A stretch of 64,000 bases of DNA, from NCBI RefSeq assembly GCF_000012945.1, contig NC_007510.1, positions 248,001-312,000 on the forward strand, written 5' to 3'. The translations under genes were made by a program, and so were the position numbers. Shown one piece after another: positions 35,139-43,500 of this stretch (the first letter of the stretch is position 1; each line of letters starts with the position of its first letter). The DNA is from Burkholderia lata (GTDB taxonomy: Bacteria; Pseudomonadota; Gammaproteobacteria; Burkholderiales; Burkholderiaceae). The notes beneath the pieces were generated by a model. It saw only the letters and a list, made by a program, of their open reading frames with translations, did not search any database and was not told the DNA's origin.

Positions 35139-36236
35139 TCAGGCCTTGTCCTGCACGACGCCGCGGCGGATCTGGTCGAGTTCGATCGATTCGAACAGCG
35201 CCTTGAAGTTGCCTTCGCCGAAGCCCTGGTTGCCCTTGCGCTGGATGATCTCGAAGAAGATCGGCCCGATCTGGTTCTCGGTGAATATCTGCAGCAGCAG
35301 GTCGTCGCGCGCGCCGTCGATCAGGATCTTGCGCTTCTTCAGTTCGTCCAGCGATTCGCCGTGGTTCGGCACGCGACGGTCGACCAGTTCGTAATACGTG
35401 TCGATCGTGTCGAGCAGCTTCACTTCCTTGCTGCGCAGGCCATCGACCGCCTGGTAGATGTCGGTGGCGCCGAGCGCGATGTGCTGGATGCCTTCGCCGT
35501 GGTACGCGTCGAGGTATTCCTGGATCTGGCCGGCCGTATCCGAGCCTTCCTCGTTGATCGGGATGCGGATCTTGCCGCACGGCGACGTCATCGCCTTCGA
35601 CTTCACGCCCGTCACCTTGCCTTCGATGTCGAAGTAGCGCACTTCGCGGAAGTTGAACAGGCGCTCGTAGAACTCGGCCCATTCCTGCATGCGGCCGCGA
35701 TGCACGTTGTGCGTCAGGTGGTCGATATAGGTGAGGCCGTGGCCGACCGGGTTCGGGTTCGCGCCGGCGATCGGCTCGAAATCGACGTCATAGATGCTGA
35801 TGTTGCCGATGGCGCCCGGTTGCGCGCCGTTCTTGCCGCGCCAGCGGTCGACGAAGTAGATCAGCGAGTCGCCAATGCCCTTGATCGCCGGGATGTTCAG
35901 CTCCATCGGGCCGGTCTTGTTGTCGAAGCCCCAGGCGCCGAGGTCGAGCGCGTGCTGGTACGCCTTCGCGGCATCCTGCACGCGGAACGCGATCGCGCAG
36001 ATCGACGGGCCGTGCAGGCGCGCGAAGCGTTGTGCGAATGAATCGGGTTCGGCGTTGATGATGAAGTTGATGTCGCCCTGGCGGTACACCGTCACGTCCT
36101 TGTGGCGGTGGCGCGCGATCGCGGTGAAACCCATCCGTTCGAACAGTTGTCCGAGCGCTTTCGGGTCCGGTGCCGTGTATTCGATGAATTCGAAGCCGTC
36201 GGTGCCGACGGGGTTGTCCCAGTTCGGGATCTGCAT
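35139..36236 (-). CDS. hppD: 4-hydroxyphenylpyruvate dioxygenase
   Basis: 365 aa. Converts 4-hydroxyphenylpyruvate to homogentisate in tyrosine degradation. Two vicinal-oxygen-chelate halves. The Fe(II) ligands are visible in the C-terminal half: YIDHLTHNVHRG (His), EGIQHIALGATDIY (His) and PIFFEIIQRKGNQGFGEGNF (Glu). Length matches bacterial enzymes (about 355-365). It is divergent from an Lrp-family gene, which probably regulates it. Confidence 0.96.
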   Translation of the reverse strand: MQIPNWDNPVGTDGFEFIEYTAPDPKALGQLFERMGFTAIARHRHKDVTVYRQGDINFIINAEPDSFAQRFARLHGPSICAIAFRVQDAAKAYQHALDLGAWGFDNKTGPMELNIPAIKGIGDSLIYFVDRWRGKNGAQPGAIGNISIYDVDFEPIAGANPNPVGHGLTYIDHLTHNVHRGRMQEWAEFYERLFNFREVRYFDIEGKVTGVKSKAMTSPCGKIRIPINEEGSDTAGQIQEYLDAYHGEGIQHIALGATDIYQAVDGLRSKEVKLLDTIDTYYELVDRRVPNHGESLDELKKRKILIDGARDDLLLQIFTENQIGPIFFEIIQRKGNQGFGEGNFKALFESIELDQIRRGVVQDKA

Positions 36237-36448
36237 GGCGTGTCTCCTGTGGGGGCGATCGACCGGGGCGACGTGCGCATGCCCGGCCTGGTTCGATGTC
36301 GAACGTGGCCCACGCGGCGGCGTGTGCGACGAATCGGTACGTGCGACAGAGTGTAGCGGGCAGCTGCGAGCGTAAACTTGCGAACTTAATTGCCCGAACC
36401 TACGATGGCGCAATTTCCAGTCTCAAACTATTCATTGGAGGGCAGAAG

Positions 36449-36973
36449 ATGGCGCAAGCCGAATTGGATGCCATCGACCGGCGGATTCTCGCGATTCTTC
36501 AGGAGAACGGGCGCCTGTCGAACCAGGAGATCGCCGAGCGCGTGAACCTGTCGCCGAGCCCGTGCCTGCGGCGGATCCGGCGGCTCGAGGAGATCGGCGT
36601 GATCACCGGCTATGTCGCGCTGCTGAATCCGCAGAAGCTCGGGCTCGACCTGCTCGCATACGTGAGCGTGCGGCTCGAGAAGCGCGGCGGCCTGGCGCCG
36701 GTGCGGGCCGACGAAACGTCGGCGCGTGCGGGCGCGACCCATGCGGAGCTGTTTCGCGCGGCCGTGCAGACCTGGCCGGAAGTGGTCGCGTGCCACGCGA
36801 TGACGGGAGATATGGATTACCTGCTGCGCGTGCAGGTCGAGGACATGGCGCATTTCTCCCGCTTCGTGCAGGAGCATCTGCTGCATCACCCGTCGGTGAT
36901 CGACGTGAAGACGAGCTTTTCGCTCGAATGCTTCAAGGAGACGACCGCGTTGCCGATCCGATCGGTGCGCTAG
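36449..36973 (+). CDS. Lrp/AsnC family transcriptional regulator
   Basis: 174 aa. N-terminal HTH (LDAIDRRILAILQENGRLSNQEIAERVNLSPSPCLRRIRRLEE split over residues 5-48), then the RAM effector-binding domain (about 65-160) with AVQTWPEVVACHAMTGDMDYLL. GGAGGG lies upstream of the ATG. Intergenic AATTGC/GCAATT (36388-36393 / 36410-36415) could be its site. Divergence from hppD suggests control of tyrosine breakdown. Confidence 0.9.
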   Translation: MAQAELDAIDRRILAILQENGRLSNQEIAERVNLSPSPCLRRIRRLEEIGVITGYVALLNPQKLGLDLLAYVSVRLEKRGGLAPVRADETSARAGATHAELFRAAVQTWPEVVACHAMTGDMDYLLRVQVEDMAHFSRFVQEHLLHHPSVIDVKTSFSLECFKETTALPIRSVR

Positions 36974-37031
36974 TGCGCGGCGGGGAAGGGAGGGGCCGGG
37001 CGCGCGGCGGGCGCGGCCCGGCTGGCCGACA

Positions 37032-37679
37032 TTACGCCGTCAGGGCGGCGGGCATCAGCGATTCGATGAACTTCGTGGTGCGGCGCGCCTGGCGCTTCAT
37101 CGCGTAGTCGAACACCGCGGCCTGCTCCTGCAGCATCTCGGCGATGATCGTCGAGTGGTCGGCCGGCGGCAGCGACAGGTACGCATCGGCTTCGCCGTAC
37201 GCGTACTCGATCCGCATCCCGGATTTCTTCGCGATGTGCATCATCGTCGCGTTACGCGACAGGCAGTGCATGTACAGCATCGTCACGTGCGTGTTGCGGC
37301 TGCGGATCGCCGCGCGCTCGAACAGCTTCGAGCCGACACCGCGGCCGCGTGCGCTTTCGAGCACCGACACGCCGAATTCGGCCGTGCGCTTGTCGCCCTC
37401 GGCCGGCAGGTAGGCCAGGTGGCCGACGCCGATCAGTTCGAGGTCGTGGTCGAACACGCCGAACACGGTGTCGCGGCCGAAGTCGATCGTGCGGACATAG
37501 TTCTCGATCACGTGGTCGGGCACCATCTGGCCGAAGCGCAGCAGGCGGTCCTCTTCGTCGAGCGAGAGAAAGTGAGTGAGCATGTGCTCACGGTCTTTGG
37601 AAGCCAGTTCCCTGACGAGAACCGGCGCAGACCCGGCGTTGCCGACGACATCGGCAGTGCCGTTGAATTGCGTGTTCAT
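37032..37679 (-). CDS. GNAT family N-acetyltransferase
   Basis: 215 aa from the ATG giving MNTQFNGTADVV, which has GAGGAACCCACG upstream; an in-frame ATG 13 codons earlier is possible. The GNAT fold spans about 25-180: ELIGVGHLAYLP, then acetyl-CoA loop ESARGRGVGSKLFERAAI. The substrate is unknown. The next gene upstream on this strand ends 240 bases away across an AT-rich hairpin region. Confidence 0.85.
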   Translation of the reverse strand: MNTQFNGTADVVGNAGSAPVLVRELASKDREHMLTHFLSLDEEDRLLRFGQMVPDHVIENYVRTIDFGRDTVFGVFDHDLELIGVGHLAYLPAEGDKRTAEFGVSVLESARGRGVGSKLFERAAIRSRNTHVTMLYMHCLSRNATMMHIAKKSGMRIEYAYGEADAYLSLPPADHSTIIAEMLQEQAAVFDYAMKRQARRTTKFIESLMPAALTA

Positions 37680-37791
37680 CGTGGGTTCCTCAGTGTGACC
37701 GTACAGCGGGTTGTGCAATGCAACAGCATTTTACCCGACCGTCGGCCCTCGGATTGGGGAAAACCCGTATTTGACGATGTTTAAGCTGGAG

Positions 37792-37857
37792 GATGAATTC
37801 TAAATCTGCTTAGTTAATTGGCTATCTATTTGATTTTTAAGAGATTTAAAATTCATC
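37792..37857. repeat. Long AT-rich imperfect inverted repeat
   Basis: GATGAATTCTAAATCT (37792-37807) and AGATTTAAAATTCATC (37842-37857) are complementary at 15 of 16 positions. CTTA/TAAG (37809-37812 / 37838-37841) extends the stem inward past one bulged G. The arms surround a 25-base AT-rich loop. There is no T-run after it on either strand. This is very AT-rich for the surroundings. Confidence 0.6.
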
Positions 37858-37921
37858 ATATGAAACGTGCAGCGGGCGGTCGCAGTGTGCCCGTCGCGCA
37901 ACGCTTGCTGCTGCGCGTCAA

Positions 37922-38527
37922 TCAGGCGGCCGTCGACAGCCCGCGCTCGATCAGGTCGATCACTTGCTCGGCGAAGTCGCGGTAGCCGAGGCGGCCGCCC
38001 GGCTTCAGCCACGTGAACGTCCAGTTGATCATCCCGAACACCATCATCGTCACGGACGTCTGGTTTTCCTTCGAGATGCGGTCCGGATACGCGCGGGCGA
38101 GCTGTCTTGTGAACGCCGCGACGATGTCGCGCTGGCGGTCGAGCACGATTTCACGCTGCGCGTCCTCGAGATACTTCACGTCGTTGAGCAGCGCGACGTG
38201 CCGGCTGTGCGACGTCTCGTATTCGGCGAGGAATGCGCGCACCAGCTCCGCAAACGCGTCGCGCTCGCTGAGGCCGCGTCGCTGGCTCGCCCCTTCGACC
38301 TCGGCGATGATCAGCATCAGCCGTTTCGTGTAGCGGTCGAGCAGGTCGAACAGGATCGCTTCCTTGCTCTCGTAATAGTGATAGAGGCGTGCCTTCGACG
38401 TGCCGCTCGCGGTCGCGAGATCGGACATCGACGTGCTCGGGTAGCTCGTCTGCGCGAATTTGTCGGCGGCCAGATCGAGGATCTGCTCGCGCTGGGATTC
38501 GTGGTCGGGCGCTCGGGTACGGGCCAT
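37922..38527 (-). CDS. paaR: TetR family regulator, probable phenylacetate repressor PaaR
   Basis: 201 aa. N-terminal HTH (KFAQTSYPSTSMSDLATASG followed by TSKARLYHYYESKEAIL) and an all-helical C-terminal ligand domain. It lies in the same direction as, and downstream of, the paa operon, separated only by a DUF1835 gene whose stop is 16 bases away. A perfect 16-bp TetR-type palindrome in the paaA promoter fits a repressor released by a phenylacetyl-CoA-type ligand. The gene name is inferred from this context. Confidence 0.8.
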   Translation of the reverse strand: MARTRAPDHESQREQILDLAADKFAQTSYPSTSMSDLATASGTSKARLYHYYESKEAILFDLLDRYTKRLMLIIAEVEGASQRRGLSERDAFAELVRAFLAEYETSHSRHVALLNDVKYLEDAQREIVLDRQRDIVAAFTRQLARAYPDRISKENQTSVTMMVFGMINWTFTWLKPGGRLGYRDFAEQVIDLIERGLSTAA

Positions 38528-38543
38528 GGTCGAATGCGGAAGA

Positions 38544-39356
38544 TTAGCGGTGCGTGGTGGCCGCGCGGGCCGCGCGCACCTGCGTGGAAGAGAGGGCGTC
38601 GGGCGCGTCGTCCTGCAGCTCGAGCCGGCCGGCTGCCGCGAGCTCGCGGCAACGCCACCAGGCGATCGAGTCGCTGACGAACAGCCCGCCGCGGTCGGCG
38701 TCGGCCATGATGCCGCCGACGAGGCGCCCCGCGGGCCGCCAGTCGGTTTCCGCCCGCGCGACGATCAACGCGTCGAGATCCTCGTAGTAGCCGCTCTTGA
38801 TCGTGTTGCTGACCCAGTAACGCAGCTCGGCGTTCAGGTGCTTCGCCTCCTGCCATTCGAGCGCGAGGCGGCCGATGCGCAGCACCGAGATCGGCGCGGC
38901 CACCGGGCGCTTCCGCGCCAGCTCGGCCGGCGAGAACATGCCGGTCGCGCACGCCTGGTCGGTGCGCGACGGCGCCGAGTCGAGGTCGGCGGCCGACAGC
39001 CGCACTTCGTTCAGGCGTTGCGGGACGTTGCGCAGGTGATAGGCGACGCGGCGCAGCAGCAACTTGTCGCCGACGCTCGGCGCATGCCACACCACCACCT
39101 GGCCTGTATCGGTCGCGAGCTGGTCGAGGCGCGCGAACTCGCCTTCGATCTCTGCGTTCCAGTCGGGAATCTGGTCGCCGAGCACGCGCTGCCAGAAGGC
39201 GGCGCGCGTGTCGGGCGTCTCGTCGGCGCCCTTGAGCGGCCCGACGCCGAGATCGTCGAGCAATCCGACGACGAGCTCGTCGCGTCCGGTTTGCGCAAGT
39301 GCTTCGCGCAGTGACGCGGCGGCGGTGCCGCCCTGAATCACATGAATGGTACTCAT
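38544..39356 (-). CDS. DUF1835 domain-containing protein
   Basis: 270 aa. Starts MSTIHVIQGGTAAASLREAL, the DUF1835 N-terminus, with VVWHAPSVGDKLLLRRVAYHL in the middle and a DUF3658-like C-terminal part containing YWVSNTIKSGYYEDLDAL. Function unknown; often next to regulators. Start lies only about 15 bases past the T-tract of the paa terminator, leaving no room for its own promoter, so it and the TetR gene probably rely on read-through. Confidence 0.8.
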   Translation of the reverse strand: MSTIHVIQGGTAAASLREALAQTGRDELVVGLLDDLGVGPLKGADETPDTRAAFWQRVLGDQIPDWNAEIEGEFARLDQLATDTGQVVVWHAPSVGDKLLLRRVAYHLRNVPQRLNEVRLSAADLDSAPSRTDQACATGMFSPAELARKRPVAAPISVLRIGRLALEWQEAKHLNAELRYWVSNTIKSGYYEDLDALIVARAETDWRPAGRLVGGIMADADRGGLFVSDSIAWWRCRELAAAGRLELQDDAPDALSSTQVRAARAATTHR

Positions 39357-39365
39357 CGGCCTGTC

Positions 39366-39421
39366 GTCAACAAAAGAAAACCGCCGGCCGGGCGGACGTT
39401 GCGATGTCCAGCCGGCCGGCG
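39366..39421 (-). terminator. Intrinsic terminator downstream of paaE
   Basis: Minus strand: GCCGCCGGCCGG pairs with CCGGCCGGCGG across a 20-base partly paired loop, followed by TTTTCTTTTGTT. Confidence 0.75.
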
Positions 39422-39484
39422 GCCCCTAGTGTAAGCGAGATGTGTGACGGCGAGAAACCGTCCGGCACCGCGACGCGACGTCGC

Positions 39485-40573
39485 TCAACGCTCGTCGTAG
39501 CTCACGACGACCTTGTCGCTGATCGGGTGGCACTGGCACGTGAGCACGAAGCCGTCCTTCACTTCATGCTCTTCGAGCGTGTAGTTCTTCTCCATCCGCA
39601 CTTCGCCCTCGAGCACCTTCGCACGGCACGTGCAGCACACGCCGCCCTTGCACGCGTACGGCAGCGCGAGGCCCGCGCGCAGGCCGACATCGAGCAGGCT
39701 CACGCCTTCGTACGGCAGCCGCAGCTTGCGCTTCTTGCCGTCGAGCACGATTTCCAGGTCGGCGGCCGGCGTCTGGTCGGTGATTTCGACGACCGGCGCG
39801 CCGGCCTGCGGCAGCGGCGTGCCGAAGCGCTCGACGTGCACCTTCGCCTGCGGCACGCCGGCCGCCTTCAGCGCGGCCTCGGCCGCATCCATCATCGGCG
39901 CGGGGCCGCAGATGAAAGCCTCGTCGATCGCGTCGGCCGGCGTCAGCGTGCCGAGGAATTCCGCGCATTTCGTCTGGTCGAGCACGCCGTTGAACAGCTC
40001 GACGTCCTGCTGGTCGTCCGACAGCACGTGATAGAGGACGAAGCGGTTCATGTAGCGGTTCTTCAGGTCCTCGAGCTCCTCCGCGAACATGATCGCGTCG
40101 ACGCTGCGGTTGCCGTAGATCAGCGTGAACGTGCTGCGCGGTTCGAGTTCGAGCGTCGTCTTCACGATCGCGAGCACCGGCGTGATCCCGGAGCCGCCGG
40201 AAAACGCGACGTACTGCTTGCCGTGATCGGCGTTCAGGTGCGTGAAGAAACGGCCGTCCGGCGTCATCACGTCGATCGTGTGGCCCGGCTGGAGCGAGTC
40301 GAACGCGAAGTTCGAGAAGCGGCCGCCGCGCACGCGCTTGATGCCGATGCGCAGTTCGCCGTCACGGTCGTAGTCCGTCGTGCCGACGCAGATCGAATAC
40401 GAGCGGCGCGTTTCCTCGCCGTCGATGTGGGTCTTCAGCGTGACGAACTGGCCCTGCGTGAAGCGGTACGCATCGCGCAGCTCGGGCGGCACGTCGAAGG
40501 AGACGGTTACGGCGTCGGCGGTCTCGGGCCGCACGTCGCGGATACGCAGCGGATGAAATTGCGGGGTCGCCAT
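39485..40573 (-). CDS. paaE: Phenylacetyl-CoA epoxidase reductase subunit
   Basis: 362 aa. Passes electrons from NADPH to the PaaABCD oxygenase. FAD-binding domain about 10-110 (RRSYSICVG), NAD(P)-binding domain about 112-235 (FSGGSGITPVLAI, CGPAPMM) and C-terminal plant-type ferredoxin about 265-362 with ligands in YACKGGVCCTCRAKV and LTCQCHP. Last gene of paaABCDE, six bases past the paaD stop, before a terminator. Confidence 0.95.
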   Translation of the reverse strand: MATPQFHPLRIRDVRPETADAVTVSFDVPPELRDAYRFTQGQFVTLKTHIDGEETRRSYSICVGTTDYDRDGELRIGIKRVRGGRFSNFAFDSLQPGHTIDVMTPDGRFFTHLNADHGKQYVAFSGGSGITPVLAIVKTTLELEPRSTFTLIYGNRSVDAIMFAEELEDLKNRYMNRFVLYHVLSDDQQDVELFNGVLDQTKCAEFLGTLTPADAIDEAFICGPAPMMDAAEAALKAAGVPQAKVHVERFGTPLPQAGAPVVEITDQTPAADLEIVLDGKKRKLRLPYEGVSLLDVGLRAGLALPYACKGGVCCTCRAKVLEGEVRMEKNYTLEEHEVKDGFVLTCQCHPISDKVVVSYDER

Positions 40574-40578
40574 ATCGA

Positions 40579-41142
40579 TTAATAAGGTTTGAAGTAGTCG
40601 AAGGGTTCGCGGCAGTCGACGCAGCGATACAGCGCCTTGCAGGCCGTGGACGCGAATTGCGCGAGACGTTCGGTACGGGCAGAGCCGCAGCGCGGGCATG
40701 CGGGCGCCGCGACCGGCCGCGGCACGAAGCGCACGACCTTTTCCTGCGGCGCGGCGGTGCCGCACTGGCCGACCGGCGGCGCGATGCCGTACGCGCGCAG
40801 CTTGTCGCGCGCTTCCTGCGTGATCCAGTCGGTCGTCCACGCGGGCGCGAGCACCGTCTCGATCCGGTGCGGAGGGAGGTCGGCGGCCTGCAGCGCGGCG
40901 GCGATGTCCTCCGCGATCTGTGACATGGCCGGGCAGCCCGAGTAGGTCGGCGTGATCACGACCTCGAGCTGGCCGTCGTCCGCGCGGCGGACGTCGCGCA
41001 GGATGCCGAGCTCGCGGATCGACACGACCGGGATCTCGGGATCGGGCACGGCTTCGAGCACGTCCCATGCACGGGCGAGCAGCGGGTCGACGTGGCGTGC
41101 GGCGGGCAGCGTGTCGGCGGGGGCGGCGGTCTGGACGGACAT
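40579..41142 (-). CDS. paaD: Phenylacetyl-CoA epoxidase subunit PaaD
   Basis: 187 aa. N-terminal MIP18/DUF59 domain (VLEAVPDPEIPVVSIRELG...TPTYSGCPAM) as in iron-sulfur assembly factors, then a C-terminal zinc ribbon (CPRCGSARTE, CVDCREPFDYF). PaaD (PaaJ) is thought to mature the Fe-S or di-iron centre of the epoxidase. Twenty-five bases downstream of paaC. Confidence 0.95.
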   Translation of the reverse strand: MSVQTAAPADTLPAARHVDPLLARAWDVLEAVPDPEIPVVSIRELGILRDVRRADDGQLEVVITPTYSGCPAMSQIAEDIAAALQAADLPPHRIETVLAPAWTTDWITQEARDKLRAYGIAPPVGQCGTAAPQEKVVRFVPRPVAAPACPRCGSARTERLAQFASTACKALYRCVDCREPFDYFKPY

Positions 41143-41167
41143 CGTCGGGCTCCGTTTGGGCGGCCGG

Positions 41168-41971
41168 TTACCAGCTCGAGCCGGGATGCTGGCGCGCGAG
41201 GCTCTGCATTTCCGCGAGCAGGTAGCCCATGTGCTCCGAGTGCTCGCCCTGCTTGCCGGTCGTCACATGCTGCACGGCGGCCGGCAGCGTGAGCGTCGCT
41301 TCCGCGAGCGCGTCGTCCACATCCGCGCGCCATGCCGCTTCGAGTGCGGCCGGCGCGGGGGCGATGCCCTCGGCGGCGACCGCGTCGTCGATCGCATCGG
41401 CGGCGAAGAATTCGCGCGTGTACGGCGTCAGGTAGTCGAGCGCGTTCTGTGCGCGGCGGTGCGATTCGTCGGTGCCGTCACCGAGGCGAACCAGCCACTC
41501 GCGCGCGTGCTGCACGTGGTAGCGGGTTTCCTTCACCGATTTCGCGGCGATCGCGGCGAGCTGCGTGTCGGTGGACGTTTCGAGCGCGGTCCACACGTGC
41601 AGCATCAGCGCCGAGTACAGGAAGTTGCGCACGATCGTCACCGCGTAGTCGTTGTCGGCGTGCGCGGTGCCGGCGATCGGGCCGTAGTGCGGCAGCTCGG
41701 CGAGCGTGAAGTTCGCGAACTCGCGTTCGGTGCGGAAGTACGCGTAGTCGTCCTCGGTCTTCGTCGCGCCGGTGAGCTGGCGCTCGAGTTCGGCCGCGTG
41801 CGTGTACAGCATGCGCGCCTGGCCGATGAGGTCGAGGCTCATGTTGGTGAGCGCGATGTCTTCCTCGAGGATCGGGCCGTGGCCGCACCATTCGGCGTTG
41901 CGCTGACCGAGGATCAGCGTGTTGTCCGCGAGGCGCAGCACGTAGGAGAGGTGTTCGGGCGTGATCGTCAT
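41168..41971 (-). CDS. paaC: Phenylacetyl-CoA epoxidase structural subunit
   Basis: 267 aa. Ferritin-like four-helix protein pairing with PaaA; it lacks a functional di-iron site in characterised homologues. Family segments: YVLRLADNTLILGQRNAEWCGHGPILEEDIAL at the start, KSVKETRYHVQHAREWLVRLGDGT and HMGYLLAEMQSLARQHPG at the end. Nine bases past paaB stop. Confidence 0.95.
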   Translation of the reverse strand: MTITPEHLSYVLRLADNTLILGQRNAEWCGHGPILEEDIALTNMSLDLIGQARMLYTHAAELERQLTGATKTEDDYAYFRTEREFANFTLAELPHYGPIAGTAHADNDYAVTIVRNFLYSALMLHVWTALETSTDTQLAAIAAKSVKETRYHVQHAREWLVRLGDGTDESHRRAQNALDYLTPYTREFFAADAIDDAVAAEGIAPAPAALEAAWRADVDDALAEATLTLPAAVQHVTTGKQGEHSEHMGYLLAEMQSLARQHPGSSW

Positions 41972-41980
41972 GGCGCGGCG

Positions 41981-42268
41981 TTACATGTGGTTGACTTCGT
42001 CGGGCAGCGTGTAGAACGTCGGGTGACGGTAGATCTTGTCGCCCGCCGGTTCGAACAGCTCCGCCTTTTCGTTCGGATCCGAAGCGGTAATGGCCGACGA
42101 CGGCACCACCCAGATGCTGACGCCTTCCTGGCGGCGCGTGTAGACGTCGCGCGCCATGCGCAGCGCCATTGACGCGTCGGCGGCGTGCAGGCTGCCGCAA
42201 TGCTTGTGGTCGAGCCCCTGCTTGCTGCGCACGAACACTTCCCAGATCGGCCATTCCTTGTTCATCAC
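41981..42268 (-). CDS. paaB: Phenylacetyl-CoA epoxidase subunit PaaB
   Basis: 95 aa (94 if the second of two adjacent Met codons is used). Small structural subunit that bridges PaaAC dimers. Typical segments EWPIWEVFVRSKQGLDHKHCGSLHA and YTRRQEGVSIWVVPSSAI. An AGGAGAAAGTG stretch precedes the start, and it follows paaA by 34 bases. Confidence 0.95.
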   Translation of the reverse strand: MMNKEWPIWEVFVRSKQGLDHKHCGSLHAADASMALRMARDVYTRRQEGVSIWVVPSSAITASDPNEKAELFEPAGDKIYRHPTFYTLPDEVNHM

Positions 42269-42302
42269 TTTCTCCTGAATCCTGAATTCGATGGTGTGCC
42301 GC

Positions 42303-43301
42303 TCAGGCGGCTTGCTGTTCGGCGCGTGCGCGGCGCTTTGCTTCGTGGGCGAGTGCGGCTTCGCGCACCCATGCGCCGTCCTCGTGCGCTTTCACGCGGG
42401 TCGCGAGACGTTCCTTGTTGCACGGGCCGTCGCCGTTGACTACGCGCCAGAATTCGTCCCAGTCGATCGTGCCGTAGTCGTGGTGGCCGCGCGCCTCGTT
42501 CCACTTCAGGTCGGGGTCGGGCAGCGTCACGCCGAGCACCTTCGCCTGGTCGACCGTCGCGTCGACGAACTTCTGCCGCAGGTCGTCGTTCGAGATCCGC
42601 TTGATGCCCCATTTCGCGGACTGGTTGCTGTGAACCGAATCGGCGTCGCTCGGGCCGAACATCATCAGCACCGGCCACCACCAGCGGTTCACGGCCTGCT
42701 GGACCATCGCGCGTTGCGCGTCGCTGCCCTTCATCATCGAGAGCAGCGCGTCGAAGCCTTGACGCTGGTGGAACGATTCTTCCTTGCACACGCGGATCAT
42801 CGCGCGCGCGTACGGGCCGTACGTGCAGCGGCACAGCGGGATCTGGTTCATGATCGCGGCGCCGTCGACGAGCCAGCCGATCACACCGACGTCGGCCCAG
42901 GTGGGCGTCGGGTAGTTGAAGATGCTCGAGTATTTCGCCTTGCCGGCGAGCAGCGCGTCGATCAGCGAATCGCGCGATACGCCGAGCGTTTCGGCCGCGC
43001 TATAAAGATAGAGGCCGTGGCCGGCTTCGTCCTGGACCTTCGCGAGCAGGATCGCCTTGCGCTTCAGGCTCGGCGCGCGCGAGATCCAGTTGCCTTCAGG
43101 CAGCATGCCGACGACTTCCGAGTGCGCGTGCTGCGAGATCTGGCGTACCAGCGTCTTGCGATAGGCATCGGGCATCCAGTCCTGCGGTTCGATCTTGCCG
43201 TCGGCGGCCATGACCGCATCGAACCGCGCCTGCTCGGGCGACTCGGCTGCGGCGTCGAGTGGCGCGACGTTGCCGGGGATGTCGAGGGATTGCGTGTACA
43301 T
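42303..43301 (-). CDS. paaA: Phenylacetyl-CoA epoxidase catalytic subunit
   Basis: 332 aa. Di-iron monooxygenase that forms the ring 1,2-epoxide of phenylacetyl-CoA. Metal-ligand segments are recognisable: [19 protein letters not shown] (ExxH) and [18 protein letters not shown] (ExxH). The ATG giving [12 protein letters not shown] matches family starts; the open frame upstream is promoter DNA with the operator. First gene of paaABCDE with a predicted 5' UTR of about 25 bases. Confidence 0.96.
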   Translation of the reverse strand: MYTQSLDIPGNVAPLDAAAESPEQARFDAVMAADGKIEPQDWMPDAYRKTLVRQISQHAHSEVVGMLPEGNWISRAPSLKRKAILLAKVQDEAGHGLYLYSAAETLGVSRDSLIDALLAGKAKYSSIFNYPTPTWADVGVIGWLVDGAAIMNQIPLCRCTYGPYARAMIRVCKEESFHQRQGFDALLSMMKGSDAQRAMVQQAVNRWWWPVLMMFGPSDADSVHSNQSAKWGIKRISNDDLRQKFVDATVDQAKVLGVTLPDPDLKWNEARGHHDYGTIDWDEFWRVVNGDGPCNKERLATRVKAHEDGAWVREAALAHEAKRRARAEQQAA

Positions 43302-43333
43302 GGCGAGGCTCTCGTCCGGTTGAATGTGTGCGA

Positions 43334-43362
43334 AGTATAAACCAACCGACCGGTCGGTTAAT
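43334..43362 (-). promoter_or_regulatory. paaA promoter with perfect 16-bp TetR-type operator
   Basis: On the minus strand TATACT (43339-43334) is a good -10. AACCGACCGGTCGGTT (43344-43359) is a perfect palindrome filling the spacer and touching the weak -35 region. Binding there would occlude RNA polymerase. The TetR gene at 37922-38527 is the obvious candidate repressor. Confidence 0.82.
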
Positions 43363-43500
43363 AAATTTCTTGTGGATTTGCGGTGAGATTCGGGTAAACG
43401 AGGGACGTCGGGGCGCGATCGGGCGGCGTGATGGTGGTCCGGCGCGTGGGGTTCGCGTCTTCTGCGGCACAATGCCCGCTTTCCGACGAGGATTTTGCCG

